38,961 nucleotides of DNA from positions 1-38,961 of the forward strand of contig JAFZLA010000085.1 of NCBI GenBank assembly GCA_017551705.1. The letters run 5' to 3'. The stretch comes from Treponema sp. GTDB lineage: Bacteria; Spirochaetota; Spirochaetia; Treponematales; Treponemataceae. Shown here in pieces: positions 24,455-33,300 of this stretch (the first letter of the stretch is position 1; every line of letters begins with the position of its first letter). The notes below the pieces were generated by a model. The model did not search any database. It was given only the letters and a program-made list of their open reading frames with translations, and was not told the DNA's origin. Made by a program: the position numbers and the translations under genes.

Positions 24455-24485
24455 TATATATCATCAAACAAAAATTGTCTGACAA
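24455..24485 (-). promoter_or_regulatory. Possible secondary promoter for glgP
   Basis: On the minus strand TTGTCA (24485-24480) is followed after 18-19 bp by ATATAT/TATATA in a strongly AT-rich stretch, close to glgP. The spacing is long, so it is a weak candidate. Confidence 0.35.
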
Positions 24486-24496
24486 CTTGCAATTTT

Positions 24497-24517
24497 TTCT
24501 CGCGTCAAGCGCGAGAA
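24497..24517 (-). other. Inverted repeat between glgX and glgP
   Basis: An 8-bp perfect stem (TTCTCGCG with CGCGAGAA, five-base loop) lies just after the glgX stop. On the minus strand it is followed by As, not Ts, so it is not a terminator for glgX; it may stabilise or process the mRNA. Confidence 0.4.
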
Positions 24518-24522
24518 TGACA

Positions 24523-26652
24523 TCAAGTTCGCGGAACCGACATCAACACCACAAAGGAGTTGGCCGGAATCACGTAGCGGTTTTGGATTTGCAAAAGCTC
24601 TTCCTTTCCGGACTCCGCAACTTCCTCGCCCGCGGGGAACGATGTGTCCACCACGCGCGCCCAAAGGCGTCCGCTCTCCGGCGTTGGCAAAATCAAATTC
24701 ATGTCGTGGCTGTCGGTGTTGGCAGCGATGTAAAAGTCTTTGTCAAACTCGCGGCCGTAAACCACGCAAGCCAAAAAGCGGTCAAGCTTTGACCAATCCG
24801 GCATCCTTCCGTCAAAGTCGTACCAAACGATGTCCACGCCGCGGCGTTTTTCTTCCTCGCTTTCGCCAAAAAAATCTTTTCGGCTAAAGGTCGGATGCTC
24901 TTTGCGCAAACGAATCATCGCTCGGGTAAAGTTCAAAAGCTCAGAATTTTTTTGCGCCAGGCTCCAGTCAAACCAAGACGTTTGGTTGTCCTGGCAGTAT
25001 GCGTTGTTGTTGCCGTTTTGCGTTCGGCGGAATTCGTCTCCGCCCAAGAGCATAGGCGTTCCCTGCGAGACCATCAAAATGGCGATGAAGTTTTTGAGCT
25101 GGCGCACGCGCAGGTTTTCTATCTTTGCGTTTGTGCATTCGCCTTCAAAGCCGTGGTTGTAGGAATTGTTGTTGTCGCTTCCGTCGCGGTTCTCTTCGCC
25201 GTTTTCGTCGTTGTGCTTTCCGTTGTAGCTGACAACGTCGTTCATCGTGAAGCCGTCGTGGCAAGCAACATAGTTTATCGAGTTGCAGGGCTTCTTTCCG
25301 TTGTGCAAGTACAAGTCGCTGGAACCGGTGATGCGCGTGGCCGCCGCCGTCGAAGCGCGCTCGTCTCCGCGAACAAAGCGGCGTATGTCGTCCCTAAAAC
25401 GGTCGTTCCATTCAGACCAGCGGCCTCCGGGAAAGTATCCCACTTGGTAGCCGCCGCCCGCGTCCCAAGGCTCGGCGATGATTTTTGTGTTTGCCAAAAT
25501 CGGGTCAACCGATATCCAGTTGGTCAGCGGCGGGAATCCGTTTATTTGCCCCCACTGGTCGCGGCACAAAATCGAGGCAAGGTCAAACCTAAAGCCGTCG
25601 ACGTGCATTTGCTGCACCCAGTAGCGCAGGCTGTCGATGACAAAATTCATTGTGTTGGGCTGGTTGCAGTTGAAGGTGTTTCCGCAGCCCGAATAGTTCA
25701 TGTAATACTGCTTGTCCGGCGGCAAAATGTAGTATTGGTCGTTTTGAATGCCTTTAAATTCAAAGGTGTAGCCGCGCTCGTTTCCTTCGCTTGTATGGTT
25801 GTAGACAACGTCCAAAATCACTTCGATTCCGGCCTTGTGCAATTCCTTGACCATTTGCTTAAATTCGCGGACGGGGCCTCCGGGGCTTCGATCCGCCGCG
25901 TAAGTATTTTTGGGCGCGAAAAATCCTATCGTGCTGTAGCCCCAGTAATTGGTAAGGCGGTCGCCGCTTTTGGGGTTGGTGTTTCCGTTTTCGTTTTCGT
26001 CAAATTCTTGGATTGGCAGCAGTTCCACCGAAGTGATTCCCAAATCCTTTAGGTGCTGAATTTTTTCGGAAAAGCCCTTGTAGGTGCCGGGATGCTCGAC
26101 GCCCGAATTTTTGTTGGCCGTAAAGCCCTTTAGATGGGTTTCGTAAATCACGCACTGCTCGAGGGGCAGGTTGATGGGCTTGTCGCCTTCCCAGTCAAAA
26201 TCGTTGTCGTCGATGACCACGCATTTGGGAAAGAGATGGGCCTTCATCGGAGAGCGGCCCTTTATGTACATCGTGTCCAAGCCGCGCGTCGAGGATTCCG
26301 AATAAGCCTTGTAAACCGAGCCTTCGCTGTAGCACTTGGCGTAAGGGTCCAAGAGCCAGCGGCTGTAGTCAAAGCGCAAGCCCCGCTCCACGTCGTAGGG
26401 GCCGTCTATTCTGTAAAGGTAAAGGTCTCCTGGCTTTGCTTCGGGCACAAGGGCGTGCCAAATCTGGCCTGTCCTGTTTACGGCAGGGTCCAAGTCAAGG
26501 GTCGCGAAGGGTTCCGGAGCGGTAGGGCTTTCAAAAAAACACAGGGACACTTTTGTGGCGTCTTTTGAAAAAATCGAAAAGTTTATTCCCTGCGGAGTTA
26601 CCGTCGCGCCGTAGCCCAGCGGCATTCCCTGTTGCAAAGTCAAAGTCCTCAT
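24523..26652 (-). CDS. glgX: Glycogen debranching enzyme (isoamylase type, GH13)
   Basis: GlgX hydrolyses alpha-1,6 branches of phosphorylase-trimmed glycogen. The 709-residue protein has an N-terminal CBM48-like domain (YGATVTPQGINFSIFSKDATKVSLCFFE) and a GH13 barrel. The catalytic residues are visible: nucleophile Asp357 in DGFRFDLAS, acid/base Glu394 in IIAEPWDAGG, and Asp466 in ACHDGFTM. Its start sits only 9 nt after a good -10 box (26662-26667), so the transcript may have almost no leader. It heads the glgX-glgP-ptsI-der unit and is divergent from the efflux cassette. Confidence 0.96.
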   Translation of the reverse strand: MRTLTLQQGMPLGYGATVTPQGINFSIFSKDATKVSLCFFESPTAPEPFATLDLDPAVNRTGQIWHALVPEAKPGDLYLYRIDGPYDVERGLRFDYSRWLLDPYAKCYSEGSVYKAYSESSTRGLDTMYIKGRSPMKAHLFPKCVVIDDNDFDWEGDKPINLPLEQCVIYETHLKGFTANKNSGVEHPGTYKGFSEKIQHLKDLGITSVELLPIQEFDENENGNTNPKSGDRLTNYWGYSTIGFFAPKNTYAADRSPGGPVREFKQMVKELHKAGIEVILDVVYNHTSEGNERGYTFEFKGIQNDQYYILPPDKQYYMNYSGCGNTFNCNQPNTMNFVIDSLRYWVQQMHVDGFRFDLASILCRDQWGQINGFPPLTNWISVDPILANTKIIAEPWDAGGGYQVGYFPGGRWSEWNDRFRDDIRRFVRGDERASTAAATRITGSSDLYLHNGKKPCNSINYVACHDGFTMNDVVSYNGKHNDENGEENRDGSDNNNSYNHGFEGECTNAKIENLRVRQLKNFIAILMVSQGTPMLLGGDEFRRTQNGNNNAYCQDNQTSWFDWSLAQKNSELLNFTRAMIRLRKEHPTFSRKDFFGESEEEKRRGVDIVWYDFDGRMPDWSKLDRFLACVVYGREFDKDFYIAANTDSHDMNLILPTPESGRLWARVVDTSFPAGEEVAESGKEELLQIQNRYVIPANSFVVLMSVPRT

Positions 26653-26661
26653 ACCCTTGCT

Positions 26662-26690
26662 ATTCTAGCGCAAAAGACGGCTTTTTTCAA
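26662..26690 (-). promoter_or_regulatory. Promoter of glgX
   Basis: TTGAAA (26690-26685, minus strand) and TAGAAT (26667-26662) are spaced by exactly 17 bp. Only 9 bp separate the -10 box from the glgX ATG, so the predicted start site would give a leader of about 2-4 nt. Confidence 0.65.
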
Positions 26691-26700
26691 GAAAATTCCC

Positions 26701-26729
26701 TTGACAATAAAGATTCTTGGCGCTAAATT
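26701..26729 (+). promoter_or_regulatory. Promoter of the efflux cassette
   Basis: TTGACA (26701-26706), 17 bp spacer, TAAATT (26724-26729). The expected start site, about 26736, lies inside the first palindromic operator, so bound regulator would block transcription initiation directly. Confidence 0.8.
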
Positions 26730-26731
26730 GA

Positions 26732-26749
26732 TTACCGAACATTCGTTAA
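26732..26749. promoter_or_regulatory. Palindromic operator O1
   Basis: TTACCGAACATTCGTTAA: 8-bp arms with one mismatch around a two-base centre. It overlaps the predicted start of transcription of the TetR-type gene. It forms, with the second site, a larger inverted repeat (14-bp arms, 10-bp spacer). Confidence 0.7.
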
Positions 26750-26751
26750 CA

Positions 26752-26769
26752 TTACCGAATGTTCGGTAA
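26752..26769. promoter_or_regulatory. Palindromic operator O2
   Basis: TTACCGAATGTTCGGTAA: perfect 8-bp arms around TG. It lies 2 bp after O1, 20 bp centre to centre (about two helical turns, same DNA face), between the predicted start site and the regulator ATG. Typical TetR-family operators are palindromes of this size. Confidence 0.75.
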
Positions 26770-26787
26770 CTATTCGCGGAGCCATTG

Positions 26788-28041
26788 ATGCCCAGGCAAG
26801 AAAACACAAAAGAAAAGATTCTCGAATGCGCCTTTGGGCTTTTTAAGCAGCCCCGCATGGCCGAAATTTCCCTAAGCGAAATAGCGGCCCAGGCCGGCAT
26901 CTCCAAAACCGCGATTTTTAGGCACTACAAAAACAAAGAAGATTTAATGGAAAAAATGCGCGAAAAGTTCTTTGAGGCTTTTTCGCTGATGATTTCGCAA
27001 TTGGACGATTCCAGAAAGCCCTACAACCAAAAAGGGGTCGAAAAGGCCGTCCGCTGCATTTTTGACTTTTGCGACCGCTACCCCAACTATCTTTCTTACT
27101 TTTTGCAGGAATCCTACAGCGACGAAATTTTGAACGAGGGTGTGAACCTTGTCTTTTTGGACAACGGAATCAACATCGTTCACAAGGACGTCTTTAGGGA
27201 CAAAAACAATTATTTGCCCCAAAACATGGTTCCCAGCTTTTTTCAGCAGACACTTTTGGTTTTCTTGATTTTGGCCTACAGCTCCAGGGAGCTTCTTATA
27301 AAAATCAACGACATCGAGCAATACAAGGTCAAGGTTTCTGAATTGATTTATTCAGGCTTAGGGAAGAAAAAAAGCCCCCTCTCCGAGACAAGAAAAAAGG
27401 AGCTGGACAAGATTTGCCAAGTTCAGCCCGAAAGCGACGAAAAGTCAAACCGCTTTTTTAACGCCTTTGTCGAATTGATTCAAAAGAACAAGTCGTCAAG
27501 AATCACCGTGGAAAAAATCGCGGCGGCCTTGGGAATGGCCAAAAGCAGCATTTACTCGTTCTTTGCCAACAAAAACGACTACCTTATAAACATGCTTTTT
27601 CAAGAAATGGAGCGACTTACTTCTATATTAAAAGAAAAGATGTCAGCCGCCGCGAATTTGGACGAGGCTCTTTACATAATGATAAGAACGCAAGCCAGCT
27701 ACTTTGCGCAGCGGCCGCAAGTGATAATGCTGCACGGATACTTTAATGTTCAAATGGGAGCCTTGTCCGCAAAAGATTTGGCCGAGCTGGACAAAAGGAC
27801 TCTTGAATTTTTTAACAAGCGCTCCTTTGACAAAGTGGCGCCAAAGGCCTTTGACTTTCCTGTCAGCAACAGCGCGGCTCTGTTTGTCAAATGGGTTTCG
27901 ACTTTGACGGTGGGCTTTATGCTTATGGGAACAAGGTACGACTTTCCTGCGGAATGGTTGGACTTTTACGTCTCTACGGTTTACGAAATGATTGAATGTG
28001 GAATTAAATATATAAAAACAGAAGATGGAGAAAAAGAATGA
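26788..28041 (+). CDS. Tandem double-TetR regulator of the efflux cassette
   Basis: The 417-residue protein is two TetR-like proteins in one chain. Residues 1 to about 200 start with a TetR helix-turn-helix (TKEKILECAFGLF; SEIAAQAGISKTAIFRHYKNK, 30-50) and a helical ligand domain. Residues from about 218 start a second one (RFFNAFVELIQK; TVEKIAAALGMAKSSIYSFFANK, 240-262) with its own helical domain to the end. Ordinary TetR proteins are about 190-230 residues with one DNA-binding domain and work as dimers. The ATG at 26788 is preferred over a TTG three bases earlier because GGAG is then 6 nt away. It lies directly behind two operators and its stop overlaps the TolC gene (ATGA), so it very likely represses its own operon; the inducer is unknown. 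Confidence 0.9.
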   Translation: MPRQENTKEKILECAFGLFKQPRMAEISLSEIAAQAGISKTAIFRHYKNKEDLMEKMREKFFEAFSLMISQLDDSRKPYNQKGVEKAVRCIFDFCDRYPNYLSYFLQESYSDEILNEGVNLVFLDNGINIVHKDVFRDKNNYLPQNMVPSFFQQTLLVFLILAYSSRELLIKINDIEQYKVKVSELIYSGLGKKKSPLSETRKKELDKICQVQPESDEKSNRFFNAFVELIQKNKSSRITVEKIAAALGMAKSSIYSFFANKNDYLINMLFQEMERLTSILKEKMSAAANLDEALYIMIRTQASYFAQRPQVIMLHGYFNVQMGALSAKDLAELDKRTLEFFNKRSFDKVAPKAFDFPVSNSAALFVKWVSTLTVGFMLMGTRYDFPAEWLDFYVSTVYEMIECGIKYIKTEDGEKE

Positions 28042-29438
28042 AAAAAACTATCGCCGCGATTTTTGTTTTTAGCGCGCTCGCCTCTACCCTTCTTTTTGCC
28101 CAAGAGCAAGAAAAAGTGGTGACGCTTACGGTTGACCAGGCCGTGGAGCTTGCCAAAGAAAACAGCAGGACGCTAAAAAGCGCCGAGATTGATTTGGAGA
28201 TGAAAAGACGCGCTTCGGCAAATTCTTGGAACGTATTTTTGCCGACTGTCACAGCGAGCTTCTCTGCGGCAAGAACAACAGAAGTGGACTTGTCTCAGGC
28301 AAACAGCACAATCGCTATGGCCAATGGCATGAACCAATTGTCATCCACTATTACAGGCAAGCCATTTGTTCCGCAGGAGCCTCTTAGCGAAAAAGAAAAA
28401 TACCACTGGGCGCTTGTGGGCGAAGTGAGCGCGTCGCTCAACTTGAGCTTGGCTTACATAAGCAAGATACGCGCCGCGAAGGTTGACTACGAATGCGGAA
28501 AAATAACTTGGGAGCAGAGCCAAAAACAGACTCTTATGAACATCAAGAAATTGTTTTACGGACTTTTGCTCCAGCAAGAAAGCCTTGACGTGAAAAAGGC
28601 GACTTTGGAAAACGCCCGCCAGCGCGCCGCGCAAGCCGAAGCCAATTACCGCAACGGCTTGATTCCAGAGTTGCGCCTGCTCAACGCGCAGGTCACTTAC
28701 GAAAACCAAAAGCCCGAGGTAGAGAGCGCCGAGCAAGCGCTGGCCCAAGCGATGGACAACTTTGCCTTTTTGATTGGCCTTCCTGTAGGAACAAAAATTC
28801 AGCTTGAAGGATCGATTGAGCCGGCTTATGTTAATGTAAACAGCGAAGAGCTTTTGAATAAATACGCAGACAACAGCATGGACTATCAAAATTTGAAAGG
28901 CTCGATTGAATCGCTAAAGCTCAACCTGTCCGCGATGAACCTTTCGAGCTACACGCCGGCCTTGGTTTTGAGCTACAACTACCAGCCTATGAAAACATTT
29001 GTGAGCGACGATTCAAAGTGGAAGGACCAAGGAAAATTCGCCGCGTCTTTGGTGTGGAGATTGACCGACATGCTTCCCTTTGGAGCCAACCGCCAACAAG
29101 CGAAGACCATTCAGGACAATGTAAAAAAGCTTGAAATTCAAATGGAAACATTGAAGGAAAACCAAAAGGTGCAAGTAAAGAAAGCCGTAGACACTTTGAA
29201 CCAAGCGCGAAAGCAAATCGAATCAATGGGCCGCAACATAACGCTTGCCCAACGCGCGTACGACTCAAGCGCCCGTTCCTACAGAAACGGAGCGACGGAA
29301 TTGTTGGACTTGCGCGATTCCGAAAGCCAACTCAATCAAGCCAAGCTTGGACAGTTGAACCAAAAGTACAACTACATCTCGGCCTTGATGGATTTGGAAT
29401 ACACATTGAACACAGACTTGTCTGAATACAGGGAATAA
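28038..29438 (+). CDS. TolC-family outer-membrane efflux channel
   Basis: The 466-residue protein has a signal peptide (MKKTIAAIFVFSALASTLLFA, likely cut before QEQ) and the duplicated helical/beta layout of outer-membrane efflux proteins. Each half shows the long coiled-coil stretches typical of the periplasmic tunnel (for example around LENARQRAAQAEANYRNGLI and later ARKQIESMGRNITLAQRAY), and the NGATELLDLRDSESQLNQAK segment matches the family's second repeat. It would be the exit duct for the RND pump. The start ATG overlaps the regulator stop by 4 nt. Confidence 0.93.
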   Translation: MKKTIAAIFVFSALASTLLFAQEQEKVVTLTVDQAVELAKENSRTLKSAEIDLEMKRRASANSWNVFLPTVTASFSAARTTEVDLSQANSTIAMANGMNQLSSTITGKPFVPQEPLSEKEKYHWALVGEVSASLNLSLAYISKIRAAKVDYECGKITWEQSQKQTLMNIKKLFYGLLLQQESLDVKKATLENARQRAAQAEANYRNGLIPELRLLNAQVTYENQKPEVESAEQALAQAMDNFAFLIGLPVGTKIQLEGSIEPAYVNVNSEELLNKYADNSMDYQNLKGSIESLKLNLSAMNLSSYTPALVLSYNYQPMKTFVSDDSKWKDQGKFAASLVWRLTDMLPFGANRQQAKTIQDNVKKLEIQMETLKENQKVQVKKAVDTLNQARKQIESMGRNITLAQRAYDSSARSYRNGATELLDLRDSESQLNQAKLGQLNQKYNYISALMDLEYTLNTDLSEYRE

Positions 29439-29453
29439 AGATTGGAGGAATAT

Positions 29454-30389
29454 ATGAAAAAATCTGTAATCACAAAAGCCGCGCTTTTTGCGGCGGCGGC
29501 GCTTTTGGGCGCGATGGTTTTGGCCGGCTGCAAGGGCAAGGACAAAAAGGACAAGAACGCCCAGGAAGAAGTCGAAGCCTTGTTCGCGGTGAACACATAC
29601 AAGACAAAGGCCGGAAACCTTGACGAATATTTGGAGTTTGGCGGAGACGTCGCGGCCGTTTCTTCGGTAGCGGCCTTGCCCGACATGGCTGGAAAAATTT
29701 CTCGCACGCTGGCCAGCGTTGGCCAAATGGTAAAGAAAAACCAAGTCATCGCTTATGTTGACGCAAGCCGTCCCGGCATGGACTACAGCGCAAGCCCTGT
29801 AAAGGCGCCGATATCAGGCCGCGTAATTTCTTTTGTTCCCACAATTGGAACAATGGTTTCGCAGGCTACAGTTGTGGCCGAAATCGCCGACACAGACGAG
29901 CTTGAAATTAAGGTTAGCGTAGCCGAGCGCTTTATCAGCCGCATCAGCATGGGACAAACCGCCATCGTAACTTTTGACGCTTATCCTGGAGTTGAGTTCA
30001 AGGCCAAGGTTTTTGAAGTAAGCCCGGTATTGGACAAGTCCAGCCGCACGATGAGCGTAAAGCTTAGAATCAATCCGCCTGACAGCAGAATCAAGGCTGG
30101 AATGTACGCCCGCGTCCGCTTGATTACAGACAGCGTAAAGGACGCCATCGTCGTTCCGGCAAGCGCGATTGTAAAGCGCGAAGGCGTTCCTTACTTGTTC
30201 GTCATTTCGTCCCAGAAGGACGGAGACACGCCGGCCAAGGTAAAACTTTGCCCGGTCGAGCAAGGAATTTTGGTTGACAACAGAATTGAAATTACAAAGG
30301 GCCTCATCGCCGGCGACGAGATTGTAGTCAAAGGCCAAAACCTTTTGAACGACGGTTCCAACGTGAACATCATCGCGGTTACGGAGTAA
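29454..30389 (+). CDS. RND efflux periplasmic adaptor, lipoprotein (HlyD/AcrA type)
   Basis: The 311-residue protein has a lipoprotein signal ending LLGAMVLAGC, with Cys26 as the lipidated residue, so it is tethered in the periplasm. A charged Lys-rich linker follows. It then has a lipoyl/barrel-sandwich pattern (VAALPDMAGKISRTLASVGQMVKKNQVIAYVD; APISGRVISFVPTIG) and beta-barrel segments (FDAYPGVEFKAKVFEVSP; MYARVRLI). It is short and lacks a long coiled hairpin between the lipoyl halves. A TTG four codons upstream is in frame, but the ATG at 29454 has a GGAGG site. It bridges the pump and the TolC channel. Confidence 0.94.
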   Translation: MKKSVITKAALFAAAALLGAMVLAGCKGKDKKDKNAQEEVEALFAVNTYKTKAGNLDEYLEFGGDVAAVSSVAALPDMAGKISRTLASVGQMVKKNQVIAYVDASRPGMDYSASPVKAPISGRVISFVPTIGTMVSQATVVAEIADTDELEIKVSVAERFISRISMGQTAIVTFDAYPGVEFKAKVFEVSPVLDKSSRTMSVKLRINPPDSRIKAGMYARVRLITDSVKDAIVVPASAIVKREGVPYLFVISSQKDGDTPAKVKLCPVEQGILVDNRIEITKGLIAGDEIVVKGQNLLNDGSNVNIIAVTE

Positions 30390-30392
30390 AAT

Positions 30393-33300
30393 ATGACACT
30401 TTCAGAAAGATGCGTTAACAAGCCGGTCACGACGCTGTTGACCTTTTTGGTTTTGATAGCGCTGGGAATTTACTGCTTGTTCAGTTTGCCGGTAGACATG
30501 TATCCGGACATGGACATTCCATACATCATCGTTTACACAAGCTATTCCAACACAGGCCCTGAAGAAATCGAACAGAGCCTTACGCGCACGCTTGAGTCTT
30601 CTCTTTCGGGCGTGAGCGGCCTTAAAAAAATGCAGTCGCAGTCGTCAAACGGAAACAGTTTGGTCATCCTTGAATTTGAATACGGAACCAATCTTGACGC
30701 GGCTACGGGAGAAATACGAGACAAAATAGATCTTGTGCGCTCCTACCTGCCCGACGACGCGGACAGCCCAATCATAATGAAGATGGACCCTTCGATGATG
30801 CCGATCATGGTTTTGGCTCTCAAGGGAAACCGCACGCCCGAGGAATTGCGCGACTACGCCAAGGACATCGTTCAGCCCCGCTTGGAACAGCTTGACGGAA
30901 TCGCCAGCGCCAACATCATGGGCGGCCGCCAAAAGTCAATCAATGTCGACATTCCCCGCGACCGTTTGGAAGCCTACGGACTTAGCATCAGTACCGTCGC
31001 GCAAATGATCGGCGCGCAAAACATTCAGAGCGCCGGCGGAACTATTACCAGCGGCGAGACAAACTATTCAATCAAGACAAACGGAAAATACCAGAGCGTC
31101 GACGACCTCAAGAACACCGTAATCTCTTACAAGGCCTCAAGCTACGGCATGAGTGGCGGCGTTGAGATGAAGACTGTCCTTTTGCGCGACGTTGCTGACG
31201 TTTACGAAGGCTACAAGACCGAAGAGTCTTTGGCTTCGGTCGACTCGGAATCGTGCGTAATGATCACCGTTCAAAAGCAGAGCGGAAAGAACTCGGTCAC
31301 CGCCGCAAAAAACGCGCGCAGGGCCTTTCCTAACATCGAAGCCAACATGCCAAGCGACGTAAAATTTGTCGAAGTTTACAACACCACCGACATCATCGAG
31401 CAGACAATCAACGAAGTAGTCAAGTCGGTAGTGCAAGGCGCGCTTTTGGCGATTTTGGTTTTGTTCATCTTCTTGCGCTCAGTAAGAAGCACCATCATCA
31501 TCGGCTTGGCGATTCCTATTTCTGTCTGCATCACGCTTTTCTTGATGTACTTTAAGGGAATCACAATCAACATGATATCGATGGCCGGCTTGCTTTTGGG
31601 CATCGGAATGTTGGTCGACAACTCAATCGTAGTTTTGGAAAACATTTACTCTTACGTCCAGCGCGGAGCCAAGCCGAAAGTGGCCGCCATTTTGGGCTCG
31701 CAAGAAATGGTCACTTCAATTTCGGCGTCAACATTCACCTCAGTCTGCATTTTCTTGCCGATGGTAATGTTCCACAAAAAGCTTGGAATGATGGGACAGA
31801 TTTTTGACGCCTTGGCTTGGACTATCATCTTCTCATTGCTGTGCTCGCTTGTAGTAGCCGTGGCGCTTGTTCCGGTGTTGACCTCGAACTACCTGAAGAT
31901 TGGAAAAACTGCTGACCGAAAGGATTCCGGCGCCTTGGCCAGCGTCAACCGCTTGTTCAACAACTTTTTCAACAATTTGGACAACGGCTACGCGCGCTGC
32001 GTCCGCTCGGTTTTGAACCACAAAAAGCTCTTTATCTTGGGCCTTGTCGGCTTGTTCGTTCTTTCTATCGCGGCGGTAAAGTTTGTAGGCTTTATCTTTA
32101 TGCCAGAGGCCGCCTCAAACTATGTCGAAGTTTCTCTTGAAATGCCAAGAGGCACAACGCTGGACATAACCAACCAAGTGGCGGAGTCATTGCGCTCCAC
32201 CGCGATGCAAGAAATGAAGGGCGTAAAGTATACCGCGATCATGTCCGGAGGCTCTGGAATGTGGTCGGCCGACAAGGGAACAAACAACGCCAGCGTAATA
32301 TTCGCTTTTTATCCAGAAAGCCAGCGCGAGTCCGATTGGGACAGCGAAAAAACTGCCAAGGAAAAATTGCGCAAGTACTTTAACATGTTCCCCGGCGCAA
32401 ACCTTAAATTTGCCGCCAACCGCAACAACGCGTCCACCGGCGGCCTTAGCGTGGACATAAAGTGCGACGACCTTAAGCTTTTGCGCGAAACAAGCCGCAA
32501 GGTCGAAAAGTTGCTCAAGGAACAGGCCGGCGATTTTGTAACCGAAGTTTCAAGCGACTTGGAGGAAGGACTTCCGCAGGCCGAAATTATCGTGGACCGC
32601 GCCAAAATGTACGAGCTTGGCTTGAACGTCTATAACGTCGGCTCCGAGATTCGCGGCGCGATTAACGGAACCACTGCCAGCCGCTACACCGACAAAGGAA
32701 ACGACATCGACGTAGTTGTGCGCATGTCCGAAAAAGACACTTCGCGCCTTGACGACCTTGACGAAATTTCTGTAGTCAACTCGCAGGGAATGCGCGTGCC
32801 ACTTTCTAGCTTTGCCCATTACGAGCAGTCGCTGGCGCCGGTAACGATTCGCCGCGAAAACCAGTCGCGCATCATTCACATCACCGCAAAGCCGATTACA
32901 GGCAAATCGCTCGACGTAGTTCAGTCCGGAATTATGAAAATCATCAACGACAACATTCCGGCCGACGAAAACGTTCGCATAAACACAAGCGGCGACTACG
33001 AAGAAATGATGAAAGCGGTTGTCAACTTTGGCGCGATAATTTTGATGGCCACCGTTTTGGTCTTTGTCGTAATGGCCAGCCAATTTGAGTCGTTGCTTGA
33101 CCCCTTTATCGTTTTGCTTACGATTCCGCTTTCGTTCATCGGCGTTATGACAATTTACGCTATGACCCGCAACCAGCTTAGCATCGTTACCGTAATGGGC
33201 ATCTTGGTTTTGGTCGGAACGATTGTAAACAACGGAATTGTTTTGGTCGACTACACCAACCTATTGCGAAAGCGCGGCTACTCGCTTGACGAAGCCTGCG

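Noticed and set aside
24497-24517. Hairpin after glgX as a transcription terminator
   Set aside because: On the glgX strand the stem is followed by As, not Ts, and glgP follows closely on the same strand.
24895-26052. 385-codon plus-strand frame opposite glgX
   Set aside because: Antisense to the conserved catalytic part of glgX; composition-driven shadow.
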